Shown one piece after another: positions 1-11,666 of a DNA stretch of 64,000 nucleotides (positions are counted from its first letter, which is position 1; each line of letters starts with the position of its first letter). The stretch is from Ryuthela nishihirai (Eukaryota; Arthropoda; Arachnida; Araneae; Heptathelidae): the NCBI GenBank assembly GCA_038380435.1, contig JAWZYU010000013.1, positions 65,986,446 to 66,050,445 on the forward strand, written 5' to 3'. A model generated the notes under the pieces. The model saw only the letters and a program-made list of their open reading frames with translations, was not told the origin of the DNA and made no database searches. A program made the translations under genes and the position numbers.

Positions 1-545
1 GGTGAATCTTTGAAACGGTAAGTACTACGAGCAAAACTATCCGTCCCCTCTGCATTCTTTTGTAGTTTTAATTTCGAAGACAGCCAAGTAACTTCAGATC
101 GTGAAATTGGTCCAACGTGAAATCAGCAATACATCGATCTTTATAGTACATAATAGGAGTATACAATGGATGAAATGCTCAGCTCACCTTGTTATGACAG
201 ACAACTCAACTTCAATAACCTTACCATTTTTATTCCTCAGTCTCTGTATACCAGTGTTTTTCTCTCACAAAATATTTACTCTCTAATACAACTCATTGTT
301 TTACTTTCTAATGCTTACTCTGCTCATTCAGCTAGGTTATCAAATCAAAGATACTAGACAGCTTTCACCTGTTTATTACATGTTTATTACGTCTTGCGTA
401 ATGCTGTGTGTTAAAACAAATAAGTGTTGATTCAATTTAGTCCTGCACATCTTATGTTTAGAAATAAGCTGCCTAGCCTTATCATTCAAAGAACTCTGTC
501 TCTTCTCATTTTATCCAGAACAGTACAGTTGCGTAAAAGTAAAAT
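1..545 (-). mobile_element. Old LINE relic (RTE-like family), antisense
   Basis: Base-level similarity, with many substitutions, to the middle of LINE copy A (about 11000-11560): the same order of landmarks is visible, including the tract around 172-260 (antisense of the region between endonuclease and RT) and the tract around 455-530. No open frame survives. It is clearly older than copies A, B and C. It may continue to the left of the window. Confidence 0.7.
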
Positions 546-1465
546 TAAATAACGATTTGTTATTTAGGAAAGAGGATTAAAAAGATCGAAATTACTAACA
601 TCACTAACCATAATTTATATATTGATAATATTTCCATAACTACATATTTTCTGCTGCTCTAAAGAAATTTAGGTCTGGATGTAAAGGAAGATTTTCTGAG
701 GAAATATTCAGGATGCGAGAAAGCCTTTCGTGTAAAGCATTGCTCACGTTGTTACGTTGTATATGATACCATAACAGATTATAAATGTGATACACAATGC
801 CGGATCTGGGGGGGGGGGGGGGCAAGGGAGTCAACACTCCCCTTCAGAATGCTAGTAATGGTGATTAGGCTAAATTGATTAAACTTATTTCTGTATTTTG
901 GAAAAATCTGTAAAGCGTAGGGGGAAAGGTTATACTGCGCTAGAAATCCGGTCTTCTGTCTCCCCCCCCGGCCATAGATTTTTTTCTACATCCGTGTGTG
1001 GTCGTACATTCATGTTCATAAGTTCTATTCATAAAGATAAATACATTCATGTTCATAAGTTCATATTTTCAGTCATTAACGAACTAATTCACAATAACGG
1101 TAGGGAAATGGGTTCATAGTAGAGGAGTCGTATGATTAACTTAGTATTCAAGGAGACATTCCTCTCATTATATGCTTATATCTGAAGTTGTTAAGATTTA
1201 AATTGTATTATGTACTATGTTTGATAGAATTAATCCATAATGAAATGTTTCGTGTGAGAATATTTCATTGTCAACGGGCAGCTTTAGTACAAACTTTTAA
1301 ATCATAATGTACGGTTTAAATGGCGAGATTTTAATATACTGTATCAAAGAATTAAGCGTAATTTACAAATTGTTAAACATCTCACAAACATTTGGAAATT
1401 ATTAACATTATATTTTCTGTGTCAGTTAAATAAAATATAAACAAGGTCTTAAGTCTCTCAAAATC
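546..1465. other. Intergenic/intronic, weak MITE-like traces
   Basis: No gene recognised. A G-run near 806 follows a GCCGGATCT motif, and a C-run near 961 precedes GGCCATAGATT, giving inverted ends of a possible 170-bp MITE (about 797-977). A similar GGATCT end recurs near 17517 and 27506. Confidence 0.35.
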
Positions 1466-1844
1466 GGGGCGGGGGTGGCTCAGTAGGTAGCGCTCCAGGC
1501 TCGTAATCTGTAGTTCCCAGGTTCCATCGGTGTCCCCTACTGACCATGGTCAGGGCGGAAAATTACCCGCCCTGACCATGGTCAGTAGGGGACACCGATG
1601 GGCTTGGAAAGGCCATCGTCCGTCGGATGAGACGTTGAGCCGTGTCTCCGTGTGCGTGAGAGCCATACCCTGTGCACGTTAAAAGAACACGGTGGATGGT
1701 CTTGACGGGAGGCTACCATCTGTCTCCCAACAGCTGTTCCAGTGGGTTCCCTCCCCCAACATTCTCTGACCCTTCGGGGACCATGTGACCTGGCCATTTA
1801 GCCCATGGTGTGCAAAAAAGTGCCGCACAGAGGTAAAACAACCC
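1466..1844 (+). mobile_element. tRNA-derived SINE, family S1
   Basis: The copy starts with a tRNA-like head whose A-box-like segment (GTGGCTCAGTAGGTAGCG) and anticodon-arm segment resemble a tRNA. The body and the 3' end (GTAAAACAACCC) match the other S1 copies in the window. The B-box part is destroyed: it is replaced by an inverted copy of adjacent sequence, forming a 35-bp perfect palindrome at 1524-1601. Confidence 0.85.
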
Positions 1845-2202
1845 AAAACTCCCAAAATTACAGGACAAAACTTTTCTGCGTGACTCGAAAACCAAATCCG
1901 GGAGGCTGTAAAAATATCTCTGATTGTGCAACTCTCATTTCCTCTGAGTAACGTTGTTTAATGTTGATAGAGCATTTCATAACAACAGTATGGCACAGAC
2001 ATATGATATGGATGCTTTTACATATAGTAGAGAAATCGATGTGCTGGTTTGACCGATTCCAGACTAATGTGTCTAGAACTATAAATGTCCTCATATCAAT
2101 GCTTTCAACACTTTTGAGACGATTTTAATAGGAGTGCAAGTTCGTCCCAAGAGTGAAAACAGGGCACGATGAACGCTCAATCCTTCCCACAGGAGTGCAG
2201 AT

Positions 2203-2465
2203 CAACGGCGAAGCTTAGTGGAAGCAATTTAGACAATGAGACTGCGCAGTTAAAGAAATGATGATTCTCATAGATCATTGCTGATTAAACTATCAACAAC
2301 TTTTCAATGATCCAATAATCTACGATGTAATTGTTGATCGATTACATTATTGGCTGATTGATAAGTAACTGATAATTCGGTAAATCAATCACCTGTAAAG
2401 AATCATAGATGTCTTAATTGTGCAGTCTCAAGGTCTCGATTGCTTCCAGTCACGCTTCGCGCCTG
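2203..2465 (-). mobile_element. Foldback MITE FB1, copy 1
   Basis: The whole 263-bp unit folds back on itself: the two halves are imperfect reverse complements, with ends of the form CA..GGCGAAGC.TAGTGGAAGC. It lies in the opposite orientation to the other six copies. The flanking octamers GTGCAGAT and ATGTAGAT agree at 6 of 8 positions, compatible with an 8-bp target duplication. Confidence 0.8.
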
Positions 2466-2544
2466 ATGTAGATCGTGACTGTACTCCAGACCGTTGTGCT
2501 CTTCGCTGACGAATTGTGATTGAATATTCAGACTAAATCAATCT

Positions 2545-2706
2545 TCGGGCTTAACGTCCTATCCTATGGACAGTGGTCTTTTCAAATTCAACATTGCACC
2601 TTTCTCACCAAGGGCAGAACGTGAGCTAGCGGAGAACATTCTCAAAACAATCTCAGTTGGGACTCGAACCTGAGTACTAAAGATTACACTCATGGAGCGC
2701 TATTAT
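2545..2706 (-). mobile_element. S1 SINE, truncated relic
   Basis: Diverged antisense match to the 5' half of S1, from the GGGCTTAACGTC motif to the tRNA-like head, including a degraded B box (GGGACTCGAACCTG). The 3' half is missing. Confidence 0.6.
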
Positions 2707-2916
2707 CATAGGTATATTATCATAGGGACAATCTCTGCCCTATGATAGAAAGAAAAAAAATGCTTCTGTACAAGGAGCCGTGCCTAGCCAATTTTGGGCC
2801 CATGGGAAATGACGACAGATGTTAACACAATGAGCAAGAGTTTTTTTGCAACTTATCAATCTACTTTTATGCAAATTGTACAGAAGCAGATTTTTGTCCA
2901 TAGTAATGTAAAATGA

Positions 2917-3118
2917 CCGGTCCCATGGCCGAGTGGTTAACGCGCTTGGCTACTGATCTAAGGGACCTGGGTTCGAGCCCCGGGTAAGGCATGGTTGTAT
3001 GTGTCGTTTTTCTGCTGATGTCCTGCCATCCTCTCAGATCTTCTACTTTGGCATATAAACTGACAGGCACCTGTCTGACCTCTGTGGCAAGCAGCTGCTT
3101 GAGTGGGTATTTATTTTT
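2917..3118 (+). mobile_element. tRNA-derived SINE, family S2
   Basis: The head reads like a tRNA with an A box (TGGCCGAGTGGTTAACGCG) and a perfect B box (GGTTCGAGCCC). The body contains the hairpin-forming ACTGACAGG..CCTGTCTGACC motif, and the 3' end is GCAGCTGCTTGAG followed by a T/A-rich tail. The head is longest and best preserved here, so this copy is a useful reference for S2. Confidence 0.85.
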
Positions 3119-4378
3119 TATTTTATTTTTTTAATAATTAGAATTTGAACTCTAGGTTTGATTTTCTCTAGGGACAAATATCGCATGCACTCATGCCTTC
3201 GCAACAAGCTTTCCTTTTCAAAATAAGAGCAAACTTCAATGGCCACTGAAGAAGAGGCTATGTTAACCGATGGCGAAACAATGGAAAAATTCCTTTCGTC
3301 ACTACTCTCATCACTCACCTTGAAATGACTGCTCAATCAGCCATTACTACCAGGGGCGGATTTATAGGTATCATCCGAGGGGCACCCAAAGTCCAGTTTT
3401 CTCAAAAGTCACATTTCTTAGGTAGAAAATGGCTTCGCTCAGAGCCCCACTGACAATAAACTGCATGGGACTGCTACCAGATTTCTGCTTCAGACGTCAG
3501 CTTTCTTGAAGGGTACACAATGATACTCCTGAAGAATACGATTACATTTTGCTGATAATTCTTCATTAAAAATTAATTTTTAACTTGTACAAAAGTCGTT
3601 TTTAACTAAATTTATTAAGTGACTTTTCCTTCGAAAACATGGAATGGTGCAATTTTTTTTTTCATTTTACATTATTCTTAAGAAATGGCACAAGAATTAG
3701 TGGCATTTTAGGCCTCGACTTATGAATTTTCATCTAACGAATACTTTTTGATCATTACGAATGGTTTTCGTAAAGTACGTCATTTAGAACCAGAACGTTT
3801 CGTTAAGAACCAGATATACGAAATCGTTTCATTAATTCAACTAAGTCAAATTTAGTGTAGTGTTTATGGAACCTGAACCTTTTAAACCGGTGGGCATAAC
3901 TCTTTCTAAGTATTTGTATGTTGGGTGAGAAGCCAATACAAGCTACAACTTCAAGATTATCCTTGTAATTTGTATTGAAGACCCGCTTCTATTTCGTAAA
4001 CATAAAGGAATTTAAGCTTGTTTTTTCAGCACTTTAAATATAAAATTGCTGTTATTAAAAACCTAAAAAATAAAATATTATATGAAAAGAAGAAAATAAA
4101 ATTACAGTATTTTGAATTAACTACTCAGGGTTATTTTATTTCTGAACTCATGTGTTTTAGAGGAATCAAAACTGAAATTAGGAAACTATCGATATAATTA
4201 TTTATTATTAATCCTTTATCATATGATTAATTAGCAATATTCAGGTTCTGACTATATATGTATTATAAACATAGCATATCTGCTACTGATAATCTTTTGC
4301 TTTGAGTATATGAATGTGAGAGTTTAATAAAGTTTCCTTGCTAATATTTGCTTATTCATTATCAACTCTATTTCATAG
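3119..4378. other. AT-rich non-coding stretch upstream of exon 4379
   Basis: No gene seen. A CAGGGGCGGATTTATAGG motif at about 3351 looks like a transposon terminus, but no partner end was found. The stretch ends in the polypyrimidine-AG acceptor of the DNAAF11 exon. Confidence 0.4.
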
Positions 4379-4475
4379 GTTGTGAATCTTTAAGGAAACT
4401 TGATCTAACTATAAATGTTATTGGAGAACTGACCTCAGTTGAAACTTTGAAGGAAAACTACTACTTGAAAGACCT
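4379..4475 (+). CDS. DNAAF11: DNAAF11 exon: leucine-rich repeat segment
   Basis: A 97-base exon between a TTTCATAG acceptor and a GTAAGT donor, open in one frame (2 bases, 31 codons, 2 bases). It encodes residues including LRKLDLT and [13 protein letters not shown]. From family knowledge this is the signature last-repeat block of LRRC6/tilB, where a KLDLTVN-like strand is followed by the IGELTS stretch; the match covers the whole exon. The next exon should begin by completing the Leu codon and encode the F-L-x-G-N-P-C cap. I could not find that sequence downstream, so the exon chain is incomplete. The phase implies a preceding codon ending in the 5' GT of this exon, consistent with glycine. 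The exon looks under constraint: it has no stops or frameshifts. Confidence 0.85.
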
Positions 4476-5044
4476 GTAAGTATTTCTATTAAATAATTTT
4501 TTACAATGTAAGTAGTATAATTAGAAATAAAAGTGTTTCCTAGTTAAAAGAAAGTTTTGTGTATGCATCCCACCCAGCTCAGGATGTTTTCCACTACTAC
4601 AATTAAGAATGTTCATAGACTACATGTGCTTACCTGTATTTGCTTGATGCTTGCTAGTTCTTTTGGTTCACTTAGTAGGAGAGCCAGAATATATGCCCTC
4701 ACTCACAATTTAAAATACTTCCTGTCAAAACATAAACAATATTTTTAATAATGAAAACAAACATTGACTAGTTTTCATATATTGTATTATTTTTATATTT
4801 TTACATATTATTTATATATGCCTTTCATATATTTTATTATCATACGTTTTAACAGTGTAATACCTGACTACAGCCGAGTAAATCACTGCAATAAAAAGTG
4901 AAATGTATTGACCAGTTTTCTTTCCAAAATAATGTCTTGTCTAAAGCAATCTCCCAAAATATCAGTTTATGCAAAAAATACTATGTATGCCTTTGCTAGT
5001 TTGCTTCATTCTTTATTATATGAAGAGTTATTAAATAAATAAAT
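4476..5044. other. Intron, no feature recognised
   Basis: AT-rich intronic sequence after the DNAAF11 LRR exon. No repeat family from elsewhere in the window was recognised in it. Confidence 0.4.
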
Positions 5045-5236
5045 TATCCCTCAAAGAGCTACTTGTCACAGACTTAACTGCAGCCTGTCAGTATAAAATG
5101 TCAAAGAGATGATTTGTGACTAAGAGATCCCATCATAAAAAAAAACAAGAAACGTCTATGCCTTTTCTGGGCTCGAACCTATGTCCTCTTAATTCACAGC
5201 GACGTGTGCTAACCTCTAAGCCATCGGAATGGCCAA
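5045..5236 (-). mobile_element. S2 SINE, degraded
   Basis: Antisense S2 copy with heavy divergence. The tail block (CCTCAAAGAGCTACTTGTCACAGA), the CCTGTCAGT motif and the tRNA head with a decayed B box (GGGCTCGAACCTATGTCC) remain in the right order. Confidence 0.7.
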
Positions 5237-6630
5237 AATGTTATTTTATTCATCGCTTATTGAATCATTTATACGTAACAATTTCAAACGTCAAAATCTA
5301 TAAAAAATGTTATAGGACAATGGTACACAACAAGTGACTTAGTGCGAGCCACTTTGATAACTGAAGATTTTTCACTGGCGATCTAATTTAATATCTGTAT
5401 ATGAAATAATGTGAGATTGTAAGTGATAACAAAATTATTACTAAATATTTTTTATCAAATAATTTGAAAGAAAGCGTATTTATATTTTAATTCAAGCATT
5501 TTTTTTATTTAGTTTCTCAAAAAAAAAAACGCATAACACTATTTACATTAAAAATATTAGCACTCTAGAAATAGATTTTAGAAATGACAGATTTCACATT
5601 TAATACTTTTTAAATATCCAGTTGAGTGCTGACATGTCGTCTGTCTGCCAGCTTGTTATATTGTGTATTCTCGCGAGTTAAGATTGTCTGAGAGTCATTT
5701 TTGTTCGGCATATAATGTCATAACCACCCTTTAGTATTTTGGGAGTGGTTGATTGACGTTAGGGGCGAACTTTTAAAAAAAAATGAGGAGGCTAGGAAAA
5801 ATAGCATTGTGGTCAACCGAGGAACATCACACATCAATACACTTCAACAGAAATTGCTTCAGCATAAAAGCACATTTATTTAGGTCATTTCATCAGAAAA
5901 CTTCTAAAGTGTTTAACATAGAAACACATTTGCTTGACATATTTCATAAGAGGACTTCCTACCAGTGAGCTCAGCACTGTTTTTAGCTTTCACGTGATTT
6001 TCTAAGGCCCTAAGCCAATATAAGCATAGAGTTCGTGCGGAGCCGGGAACATCAACGGCTCCAAAGGATCTCTCTAGGCAACGGGGCGGTGACAATTATG
6101 CTACTTAAGTTGGGACACCAGATCAGAGAAAATGTGGCTGTATTTCGGTGCTGGCTGCGGCGTTTTCCCTCGTTGTCGGAGTTCGGAGCAAAATGGCAGA
6201 AAAAGCTGACATATCAATCAGCAGAAAATGGCGGACGAGACTCCGCTAATACCGATATGTCGTGTCCACATTTTGACACCAAATGTGAACACGACAGTAA
6301 CACTAAAATGTGAAACAATTTTCTAGAGCAGCTTTAAATTGTGTGAGCACCGTAGCATATGTGGCTTAGCGAGCCAAGTATTGGGCATTCCTAGATTATA
6401 ATATGGCTGATTGGTCAAGAATCGAGTTGTGGGGAAGGAGGATGGGCAGCCTGCCATCTGGGGCCAAATGCTAAAAGTGACTACATTCAGTTTCGGATTA
6501 ATAGTAATCCAGATATTTGTAATCCATTCAATCATCATGAGCAACCTGTGAAAATGACGAGGACAGAATGAAAGTTTTACAAGGTAACTAAGAGTAGAAG
6601 CCTTATAATTATTACAACAAACCTTTTTTT
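5237..6630. other. Unassigned stretch
   Basis: No gene or known repeat recognised. A roughly 45-base imperfect tandem pair (about 5865-5960) was seen. Around 6000-6300 the GC content rises above the surroundings, but no conserved reading frame was identified. Confidence 0.3.
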
Positions 6631-6836
6631 GCCGTCCCATGGCGAAACTGATCTAAGGATCTAGGAAGCTACTGATCTAAGGGACCTGGGTTCGAGCCCC
6701 GGGTAAGGCACGGCTGTTTGTGTCGGTTTTCTGCTGAGGCATGCCATCTTCTCAGACCTTCTACTATGGCATATAAACTGACAGGCTCCTGTCAGACTTC
6801 TGTGGCAAGCAGCTGCTTGAGGGGGTATGTATATTT
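6631..6836 (+). mobile_element. S2 SINE, head rearranged
   Basis: Good match to S2 from the CTACTGATCTAAGGGACC segment to the 3' GCAGCTGCTTGAGGGGG. In the head, the segment from the A box to the anticodon stem is lost and a partial duplicate of the CTGATCTAAGG segment sits in its place. Confidence 0.8.
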
Positions 6837-7144
6837 TTATTTTATACACATACTGATAGATCCTTTTTTTTTGCAATGTGTCATACGCGATCACGCATGT
6901 ATAACAAAGTTTTTTAACTAATTAAACTATTAATAACGAATGGCAAGTTTACATTTTTAACCAAAATAATTATTGATACATAAAAAACAATATATTATCA
7001 ATATGTATAATTGATAATAAAAATCAATTATGTATCAATAATAAAAATATATGTATTTTTGATACATAAAAATCAAATATTTTTAATACATCAAAAATCA
7101 TTATATATATATATTATAAGATACATATAAATCAATATATAAAA

Positions 7145-7463
7145 ATTAAATATTACTGATATTCAAAACTTAAACTAAGCTACTATATAGGTATAATTAA
7201 AGGTTCATTAATAACAGAAATTACAGCGCCAACTTAATATGAAGCTTAAACTTTAAATTTCCAGCATATTAGCATTTTTGTAATTTTTCTGTAATGTGTG
7301 TGAAATAAGGCTGAGCTACGTTTGCTCTTACAAGACTTGAGGGTAATTTATTTATTTAGTTTCACATTAAGTTGAAGTTGTAATTTCTGTTTATGAAAGA
7401 ACCTTTTATTATCCCTATGTATAGTGGGATAATTTTAGTTTTGAATATCAGTAATATTTAATT
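7145..7463. repeat. Inverted-repeat element, 105-bp arms
   Basis: The left arm (7145-7245) and right arm (7359-7463) are imperfect reverse complements sharing blocks such as ATTAAATATTACTGATATTC, AACAGAAATTAC and AACTTAAT.TGAA. The spacer is about 113 bases. It sits in extremely AT-rich DNA (6950-7570) rich in small palindromes. It is probably a MITE; the superfamily is unknown. Confidence 0.6.
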
Positions 7464-7744
7464 ATAATATTCCCTTTATTGTGCTTATAGAAGCATAAGG
7501 AAATGACTTTAAATATTGTTTCATAACGTAAACATCAATATCAAGATATATATATATATATATTCAATATTTCTTTTTAATCATGCATCTGTAATTTGAG
7601 GAGGAAGGGAAGGAAAGATGAAGAAGAATGTCCGCTCATGGCAGAGGCATATTCAATACGTCCCAGGATTGACCTACTTATAAAGGCAAAAGAAGATTCC
7701 TGAACTCTATTGGAAATCTTAAATTCAGGAGCTATCGTTTCACT

Positions 7745-8128
7745 GGTGTCTGGGCAAGTATGGTTCAGTTAGTAGCGCGCCGAGATCGTTATCTGCAGTT
7801 TGCATGTTTGAGACCCAACCGTGTTAGCGTTTAGATTTAGTTCCGCTAACCCACTTTCCCTATCTGAGAGAGGCTACACCGATGGGCTTGGAAAGGCAGC
7901 TCTCCATCAGATGGAAAGTTAAGCCGTGGTTCCGTGTTCAGGAAAGAGCCATATACTGTGCACTTTAAAGAATATGCTGAAAGTCCTTGAAGGGTAGCTT
8001 CCATCTGTCTCCTAACAGTTGTCTAGTGGGTGTCCTTTCTTTAATCTTCTCTAAGCCTTGGGGTCCTTGTGTCCTGGCCTTTAAGTCTATTGTGTGCAAA
8101 AACGTTCCACTCATACGTAAAGCAAAAT
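7745..8128 (+). mobile_element. S1 SINE, old copy
   Basis: Full-length but diverged S1: tRNA-like head (GGTTCAGTTAGTAGCGCG), the core CACCGATGGGCTTGGAAAGG, the CATCTGTCTCC motif and the 3' GTGTGCAAAAACGTTCCACTC block. The B box is degraded. Confidence 0.8.
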
Positions 8129-8388
8129 TGAACTCGTTGATCTCTCAAAACTAAAAATCAAGCACGAAAATTACACATATACATACGCACTCAGGATTTA
8201 AAATTCTATGGATAATATTCGAGTAAATTATTAAATCTATCAAATGAAAGCTTATAAAGTATGGAACATCACAAAAAATTTGACTTCGCTATTTATTCTT
8301 TCCTTAAAAAGTGGTAATGCCTAAATTAATATTCCACTATCTCTTTCTAATATGGTATCCAATCCTAATGAGTTATTCGTAAGATTAC

Positions 8389-8652
8389 TAGGCGCGAAAC
8401 ATGAGTGGAAGCGAATAGAGACCTTGAGACTGTGCAGTTCAGACATCTGTGATTCTTACAGGTGATTGATTTACCGAATTATCAATTATTTTTCAATCAT
8501 CCAATAGTGTTATGGATCAACAATTGCATAAGAGATCACTGGTTGATTGAAAAGTAAGTGATAGCTCAATCACCCAAAGATCTACGACAATCATCGTTTC
8601 GTCAACTGCATAGTCTCATTGTCTCAGTTGCTTCCACTACGCTTCGCCACTG
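8389..8652 (+). mobile_element. Foldback MITE FB1, copy 2
   Basis: A 264-bp hairpin element from TAGGCGCGAAAC to CTTCGCCACTG. It is flanked by AAGATTAC (8381-8388) and AAGAGTAC (8653-8660), a 7-of-8 match, which indicates an 8-bp target-site duplication. Confidence 0.88.
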
Positions 8653-8809
8653 AAGAGTACCAACCGCAATATTTTAGTGACTCCCAGTTTTTCCTTACTG
8701 AAACCGGGACACAACAGTTCATTCAAAACCAGTTACAATCTGAGAAATTGATTTCTTTACAATTCTTATACACAAATAGTCCCGAATCGGGTGTCCATAA
8801 TAAATATAG

Positions 8810-8905
8810 GCATACGATTCGTAACAGTACTGTACTCTTTTTTGAAATCATTGTTTACTTTATATTTTCTACGGTAATTCGTGATTTTTCGCATACGAGT
8901 GTCTA
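8810..8905 (+). repeat. Unnamed dispersed repeat, copy a
   Basis: Shares the GCATACGATTCG start, the TCTACGGT block and the TTTCGCATACG end with 13200-13310. The two copies are about 4.4 kb apart in the same orientation on either side of LINE copy A. The identity of the repeat is unknown. Confidence 0.5.
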
Positions 8906-9029
8906 AAAAGAAAATATCTAGTATTGCATTCAATTTAACAAAATTAAATTAATTAAAATATACACCGTAAAACTGACGTTGAAATCAATAGTCATTATAC
9001 GACAATAAATAAGGTGAATTTCAGTACAG

Positions 9030-9530
9030 CATCAACACCATTGACTTCTTAAACATATTCATATATACACTCTTTTTCAGTGAAATCGTATCCTCTCTCG
9101 ACATATTTAGTCCAACTGTTGCCAAGTTTTCTGATTCAATGAGAAAAAAAGATTTTCTTCAAAGAGCGTAACTAATTATGCACCGCATTTTGAACGAATT
9201 GTCCCATGGCTAACATTCAGTTTAGAACAAATTTCTTCCAAAATAATCACGATTCTCCTGAACAAGTTCATTAACAATACAGTATCAGGTTTTGCTTTTA
9301 CTGCTCTATCAAGTCGATGTTCATCTATTACACTTGTGCGACCGTTTCTGAAACGTTCTCACCACCCGTGCGCATTTTTCGATGATAAACAACTATTCCT
9401 ATATTGTGCACACATTTTACCGTAAATTCACGTCTTTTGACTTCTGACAGTTTAACACGAGACACTTCGCTGTTTAGCTGCGGTGCAGTCCGACAGAAGT
9501 GTAATTCGACCATTTTAACAATCGTCTATC
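9030..9530 (-). mobile_element. mariner-like transposase relic
   Basis: Minus-strand conceptual translation gives pieces in mariner order. The first, near 9370-9400, resembles the R-x-x-R-x-G-x-E-x-V-x-E linker of the N-terminal domain. The second (about 9190-9345) reads as the second helix-turn-helix with EEICSKLNVSHGTIRS. The third (about 9060-9135) resembles the C-terminal LGNSWTKYVERGYDFTEKE. The DDD/DDE catalytic core between them is deleted. Several stops and frame changes are present, so it is dead. Confidence 0.5.
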
Positions 9531-9562
9531 TGGTTAAGTGTTTCCAACTTTATGCATGACTA

Positions 9563-9574
9563 CGAATAACTACA
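9563..9574. repeat. Target-site duplication, LINE copy A (3' side)
   Basis: CGAATAACTACA here is identical to 13150-13161 on the other side of copy A, defining its insertion boundaries. Confidence 0.85.
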
Positions 9575-9666
9575 TCATCATCATCATCCTCAAGCAGCCA
9601 TGGGCTTTGGAGGTCCAACCAGACAGTGTAATTTAGTTCTCCAAGCAACTATGTCCTGAGCTACAT

Positions 9667-11619
9667 CTACTGCATCTGGCCACTGCACACCGTTTCTAAT
9701 AAGGCCCTGTGCCGGTGTGTCCACCGCATCATGGGTCTCCCCCTCTTTCTGAGGCCTTTAGGCACACTGTTCATAACCCTATTCGCCATTCTATAATTAT
9801 TCATACGGGCAACATGGCCAAACCAACGGAGTCTCTGTCTGCACAATATGCTGCTTAAAGGCGGTTGCCAACTCCTTTGCCTAACCTCATCATTAGTTAC
9901 AAAGTTGAACCACCAAATGCCCAAGATACTGCGTAAGCATCTGGAATCAAAAGCATCTAGTTTCCCGTTATCTTGTTTACACAGCGTCCAGGTTTCACTA
10001 CCATAACTAACCCTAGAAAGAACCAAACTATTATACAGTCTAATTTTAGTCCTTAGGTGTATACGCCTATTTCTCCACACTCTCCATAGATTCTTAAAGG
10101 TCCCGGCAGCAATCCCTATTCGTCTGTTAATCTCATGCCGCACATCACCAGTATCTGTTACATAGCTCCCAAGATAATTAAACTGTGACACCTGCTCAAT
10201 ACTGCAACCATTCAGATTAACTGAATCACAACCTGCCTGACCAATTTTCATCACTTTAGTTTTCTCTCTGTTTATAACCAAACCTATTCTAGTACCAGTT
10301 TCATCAACAGCTCGAATGAAAGAGTTCATCTCATCAACATCATTTGTCAAGAGGGCTAAACCATCAGCATAATTGAAATTAGAAATTTTCTCATGTCCAG
10401 TCCATTTAAGGCCAAAATCTTTCCCTTGAAGTGAATTTCGCATAACATAATCAATAACCAAGTTAAAGAGAAAAGGAGACAAAATGCACCCTTGTCGAAC
10501 ATCAGAAGTAATGCTAAACCAATTGTTACAAGCCTTACCAACTCTCACACACGACTGAGTGTTATTATAGAGAGCTTTCATTATGTTAACTAACTTGTCA
10601 GGTATACCATATGATTTCACAATCAACCACAAATTATGACGATCAACAGAGTCGAAAGCCTTTTTGAAATCAACAAAGGTAGCAACCAAAGGTTTCTGAA
10701 ACTCTAAATATTTCTCAATCTGCCTAAGAGAAAATATCTGATCCACACTTCCCCTACCACTTCTGAATCCACATTGCTCATCACGCAATTGACTGTCAAC
10801 CAGATTCTTAATTCTATTAAGCACAATCATGCAAAGAACTTTATCTGGAACAGAGAGTAGGCTTATACCCCTATAGTTATCAAAAGAACTGCGATCACCT
10901 TTTTTGAAAATAGGGATAATAATAGTTCTGGTAAAATCCTTAGGAACCATGCCTTTATCATAAAAGATATTCAGAATTTCAGTCATCCAAGTGGTAACCG
11001 AAACATTCCCAGCTCTAAGCATTTCTGTAGTAATTTCATCTACCCCTGGGGATTTATGAAGTTTATGTTTAGAAACAGGCAAAATAACTTCAGATTGTGT
11101 TATAGGGCCAACATTAAAGCCACCAATGCATCTATCATCATTGCAAACAATGGGAATAGAACTAACCGCATTGTTTAGAATATCACTGAAATGCTCAGCC
11201 CACCTAGCCATGACAGAATCCTCACCTTCTATAACCTTACCTTGTTTATCCTTCAATCCCTGTATACCTGTCCGTTTTCTACCACACAAAACATTAACTA
11301 TCTGGTACAGCTCTCTGCTGTTGTGCTGTCGAACTGATTCCTCGGCTTTGTCTGCCAAACCATCAAGCCAAAGATTCTTATCAGCAGCTAACTGATCTTT
11401 TGCACGTTTATTACGTTCTCTGTAATGCTTTCTATTAGGACTAGTAGGGTATTGATTAAGGACATTCCTGCAGTTCTTTCTTTCCGAAATAAGCTCAAGT
11501 GCCTTATCACTCCGATAATTCTCTCTCTTCTGCTCCTTTTTTCCTAAAAGAGTACTGTTAGTGTCCAAAAAAGCCTGTTTAAAATGATCCCATTCTTCCT
11601 CAACTTCAGTAGTAAGCAT
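9667..11619 (-). pseudogene. LINE copy A reverse transcriptase, mutated active site
   Basis: An uninterrupted 650-residue frame. The N-terminal part (residues 1-150) is the linker after the endonuclease. Fingers/palm motifs follow: FKKGDRSSFDNYRGISLLS (about 238-256), FRSGRGSVDQIF (about 285-296), and ATFVDFKKAFDSVDRHNLW (about 310-328) with the first catalytic Asp. The catalytic box normally YADD reads YADG here (about 418-421), so the second metal-binding Asp is lost. A C-terminal block with SYGSETWTLCKQ and LRWFGHVAR, typical of such LINE proteins, follows. The last residues diverge after MRWTHR because of a frameshift relative to copy B. The frame is separated from the endonuclease by frameshifts near 11650; in copy C the same junction is open, so the ancestral element probably had one long EN-RT protein. 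Confidence 0.85.
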
Positions 11620-11666
11620 ACCATGACTGTCATAATGACTAAGTAACCTATCATGGTAAGCTTTGG

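Noticed and set aside
1..17. GAATCTTTGAAACG followed by GTAAGT looks like an exon end resembling the LRR exon at 4379
   Set aside because: The surrounding 1-545 aligns with the antisense LINE, so the resemblance to a splice donor is most likely chance.
2917..2990. tRNA gene with A and B boxes
   Set aside because: No full cloverleaf with paired acceptor stem, and the same head with SINE body recurs at seven other sites; it is the S2 SINE head. The same applies to all S1 heads.
6323..6640. 105-codon minus-strand frame
   Set aside because: No recognisable domain and it runs into an S2 SINE; the composition looks random.
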